Below, piece after piece: positions 4,971-7,030 of a stretch of DNA of 7,030 bases. The stretch lies in assembly GCA_028697565.1 (NCBI GenBank), contig JAQVEU010000001.1:1717-8746 (forward strand). Reading direction: 5' to 3'. Numbering within the stretch: position 1 is the stretch's first letter; every line of letters starts with the position of its first letter. The translations under genes and the position numbers were made by a program. This stretch comes from Candidatus Ratteibacteria bacterium (GTDB taxonomy: Bacteria; Ratteibacteria; UBA8468; B48-G9; JAFGKM01). The notes below the pieces were generated by a model. That model had not been told where the DNA came from. It searched no databases and saw only the letters and a program-made list of their open reading frames with translations.

Positions 4971-5444
4971 ATGAAAATAACGGATTTTTTGAAGGAAGAG
5001 TGTATATTGATTGGGCTTAAAAGTAGAGATAAGAGAGGGGCTATATCAGAATTGTTGGAGTTGTTAAAAGAAAAGGAATATATAAAAGACAGTAAAGAGA
5101 TACTTGAGAGTGTGATGGAAAGAGAGAAATTAGGTTCAACAGGAATAGGACAGGGAATAGCCGTTCCACATACCAAGACAGACCAGATTGAAGATCTTGT
5201 CGGCGCAGTGGGTATCTCTGAAAACGGCGTTGCATTTGACGCCCTTGACGGTGAACCTGTCTACATAATTTTTTTAATACTTGCCCCAACAAAGTCCATA
5301 GGACTTCATCTTAAAGCACTTGCGAAGATAGCACGGTTGCTTAAGGATAAAACATTTAGAAACACATTACGTAAAACCAGGTCAAGCTCAGAGGCATTCA
5401 ACATAATAAAAGAAGATGAAGAAAAGTTGACATCTATCTCTTGA
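4971..5444 (+). CDS. ptsN: PTS EIIA component of the nitrogen-type regulatory system (EIIA-Ntr)
   Basis: This 157-residue single-domain cytosolic protein is of the PTS EIIA type-2 (fructose/mannitol/Ntr) family. The phosphoacceptor is His67 in GIAVPHTK (62-69); LGSTGIGQG (54-62) precedes it, and FDALDGEPVYIIFLILAP, then GLHLKALAKIARLL, follow as expected. Length matches stand-alone PtsN proteins (about 150-163), with no EIIB/EIIC transporter domains, so a regulatory role is more likely than sugar transport. In Proteobacteria EIIA-Ntr receives phosphate through EI-Ntr and NPr and controls potassium uptake and other targets. Here the next gene encodes Enzyme I, so EIIA and its phosphate entry enzyme are likely co-expressed; the intermediate HPr is not in the window. 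A sugar-specific fructose EIIA is the alternative, made less likely by the hpf neighbour. Confidence 0.92.
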   Translation: MKITDFLKEECILIGLKSRDKRGAISELLELLKEKEYIKDSKEILESVMEREKLGSTGIGQGIAVPHTKTDQIEDLVGAVGISENGVAFDALDGEPVYIIFLILAPTKSIGLHLKALAKIARLLKDKTFRNTLRKTRSSSEAFNIIKEDEEKLTSIS

Positions 5445-5454
5445 ACCTTGAACC
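5440..5454. repeat. Exact heptamer duplication TTGAACC x2 on the ptsN stop
   Basis: TTGAACC occurs twice in tandem (5441-5447, 5448-5454). The first copy carries the TGA stop of ptsN, and the second ends one base before the ptsI ATG. The repeat fills nearly all of the ptsN-ptsI gap, in place of a Shine-Dalgarno sequence. Confidence 0.75.
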
Positions 5455-5455
5455 A

Positions 5456-7030
5456 ATGAAAAAAATAAAAGGATTAGGGATTTCTCCAGGTATTGCCATT
5501 GGAAAGGCATACGTTATAGAATCCCCTTCTGTTCAGGTGCCAGAATATTCCATTGATAAATCATCCATAGAGCAAGAGATAGAGCGACTCAATGAAGCAA
5601 TAAACACAACAGAACTACAGATTAAAGAACTTCAACAGACATTTCAAAAAGAGGTTGGCCAACAGTACGGTGATATATTTTCTTTCCATCTGGCACTTCT
5701 GAAAGACAAATGGTTCAAAAGTGAGGTGGAACGGATTACAAGAGATGAAAGAATAAATAGTGAAAGTGCTGTAAAAAAGGCCATACACCATGTAGGAAAG
5801 AAATTTAAAAAAGAGGCAAAAGATTTCCTTCAGGACAGAAGAAGAGACATTATTGATGTTATTGAACGGCTTATAAACAACCTTCGTGGTTCTTCATATA
5901 CAGGAATTAATCTATTTCCTGATGAAATAATTGTCGCCAGAGACCTCTCCCCCAGTCAAACGGTCTCCCTTGATAAGAAGTACATAAGGGGCTTCATAAC
6001 TGCTATAGGGAGCATAACATCACATGCAGCAATAATCGCAAAGGCATTGGAAATCCCTGCTGTAGTAGCAGGTGAAGATATTCTGACAGAAATACAAAGC
6101 GGAGATGTAGTAATTATAGATGGGCATACAGGAGAGGTCATAATAAGCCCATCAAAAGCAATTATCACAGAGTATAAAAAGAAACAGGAACACTTATCAA
6201 AACGAAGGCAGCAACTATTGTCTCTTAAAGATAAACCCTGTGAGACAAAAGATGGTAAAAAGATATTACTACATGCCAATATAGAACTTCCTGAAGAGGT
6301 GGAGACAGCCAGAAAATATGGAGCAGATGGTATCGGCCTATACAGAACAGAGTATCTATATCTAAATAGAGAGAACCTTCCCACAGAAGAAGAACACTTC
6401 CTTGCCTATAAAAAGGTGGCTGAAAATATAGGGATGGAAAGACCTGTGATTATAAGAACAATAGATATTGGCGGTGATAAGTTTGTCTCTGCACTTTCTA
6501 CAAAAAGAGAACTAAATCCTTTTCTTGGATGGAGGGGTATAAGGTTCTGTCTTGAGCGGCAGGATATATTTGAGACACAACTAAGGGCAATACTCAGGGC
6601 GGCTGTCTATGGAAACCTCAAGATTATGTTCCCTATGGTCTCTACATTAGAAGAAGTACAGAGGGCTCACAGAGTACTGCAAAAGGTAAAAACAGACCTT
6701 AAAAAAGAACAAAAAAAATTCAAAGATACCATTGAAGTCGGAATAATGGTTGAAACACCTTCAGCAGCACTTATAACTGATAAACTTGCAGAGGAATCTG
6801 ACTTTTTCAGTATCGGTTCCAATGACCTCATCCAGTATACTCTTGCTGTGGATAGAAGCAACGAGAAAATATCACACCTGTACCAGCCCTGTCATCCTGC
6901 TGTTATTAAACTCATAAAATTAACCATTGAAAATGGAAAGAAAAAAGGAATATGGACGGGTATCTGCGGAGAGATGGCATCCATACCTAATATCGCATGC
7001 TTACTTGTAGGTATGGGCATAGATGAACTA
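5456..7030 (+). CDS. ptsI: Phosphoenolpyruvate-protein phosphotransferase (PTS Enzyme I), 3' end beyond window
   Basis: The frame is open from ATG 5456 to the window end, 525 codons of the usual 570-590. The protein autophosphorylates from PEP and passes phosphate to HPr. The N-terminal segment KGLGISPGIAIGKAYV (5-20) is followed by the HPr-binding helical part. The phosphohistidine is His190 in GSITSHAAIIAKALEIPAVV, equivalent to E. coli His189. The C-terminal PEP-binding barrel shows GLYRTEYLY, IRTIDIGGDK, NPFLGWRGIR, FPMVSTLEEV, VETPSAA, FFSIGSNDLIQYTLAVDR and GICGEMAS with catalytic Cys504 (Cys502 in E. coli). No N-terminal GAF domain is present, so this is PtsI-type rather than PtsP (EI-Ntr). 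It begins 11 nt after ptsN without a recognisable Shine-Dalgarno, suggesting translational coupling; TTG 5441 is a weaker alternative start. No frameshift seen. Confidence 0.95.
   Translation, partial: MKKIKGLGISPGIAIGKAYVIESPSVQVPEYSIDKSSIEQEIERLNEAINTTELQIKELQQTFQKEVGQQYGDIFSFHLALLKDKWFKSEVERITRDERINSESAVKKAIHHVGKKFKKEAKDFLQDRRRDIIDVIERLINNLRGSSYTGINLFPDEIIVARDLSPSQTVSLDKKYIRGFITAIGSITSHAAIIAKALEIPAVVAGEDILTEIQSGDVVIIDGHTGEVIISPSKAIITEYKKKQEHLSKRRQQLLSLKDKPCETKDGKKILLHANIELPEEVETARKYGADGIGLYRTEYLYLNRENLPTEEEHFLAYKKVAENIGMERPVIIRTIDIGGDKFVSALSTKRELNPFLGWRGIRFCLERQDIFETQLRAILRAAVYGNLKIMFPMVSTLEEVQRAHRVLQKVKTDLKKEQKKFKDTIEVGIMVETPSAALITDKLAEESDFFSIGSNDLIQYTLAVDRSNEKISHLYQPCHPAVIKLIKLTIENGKKKGIWTGICGEMASIPNIACLLVGMGIDEL

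Noticed and set aside
5441..5458. TTG 5441 as the ptsI start, overlapping the ptsN stop
   Set aside because: It would add five residues before the conserved KKIKGLGISPG start and has no better ribosome site than ATG 5456.

Overview
The window is about 7 kb of A+T-rich DNA with genes on the plus strand only. Coding sequence favours AGA/AGG for Arg and ATA for Ile. It carries Kdo/LPS genes, so the host is a Gram-negative (diderm) bacterium that makes LPS. Low G+C, a SpoIID-family protein beside LPS genes, and a palindrome-rich intergenic region fit an uncultured bacterial lineage, but no phylum can be assigned from the sequence alone.

Layout: (1) 1-221, the 3' end of a HIT-family (HinT-like) gene. 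(2) 222-811, about 590 bp without a credible gene, packed with C-rich/G-rich palindromes, including two families of long exact direct repeats (35 bp and 47 bp). (3) 812-4561, a tightly overlapping run: kdsA, kdsD, kdsC, an LptC/LptA-like envelope protein, and a SpoIID/LytB-domain protein. (4) 4562-4649, a short gap. (5) 4650-7030, a short hpf, ptsN (EIIA-Ntr), and ptsI (Enzyme I). ptsI is open to the window end and has 525 codons here.

Function: KdsD makes arabinose-5-phosphate, KdsA condenses it with PEP to Kdo-8-phosphate, and KdsC removes the phosphate to give Kdo. The LptC/LptA-like protein should help carry LPS across the periplasm. The SpoIID-domain protein probably acts on peptidoglycan. 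Hpf inactivates idle ribosomes. Enzyme I takes phosphate from PEP and EIIA-Ntr is the terminal acceptor of a regulatory phosphorelay; the HPr that should link them is not in the window.

The order kdsD-kdsC-lptC-...-hpf-ptsN matches the well-known proteobacterial cluster kdsD-kdsC-lptC-lptA-lptB-rpoN-hpf-ptsN. Here a spoIID-like gene sits where lptA, lptB and rpoN would be, and ptsI follows ptsN. I see no wholly new system. The best leads are this rearranged LPS/PTS cluster, the palindrome array, the long overlaps that cover signal-peptide coding, and heptamer duplications sitting on two stop codons.
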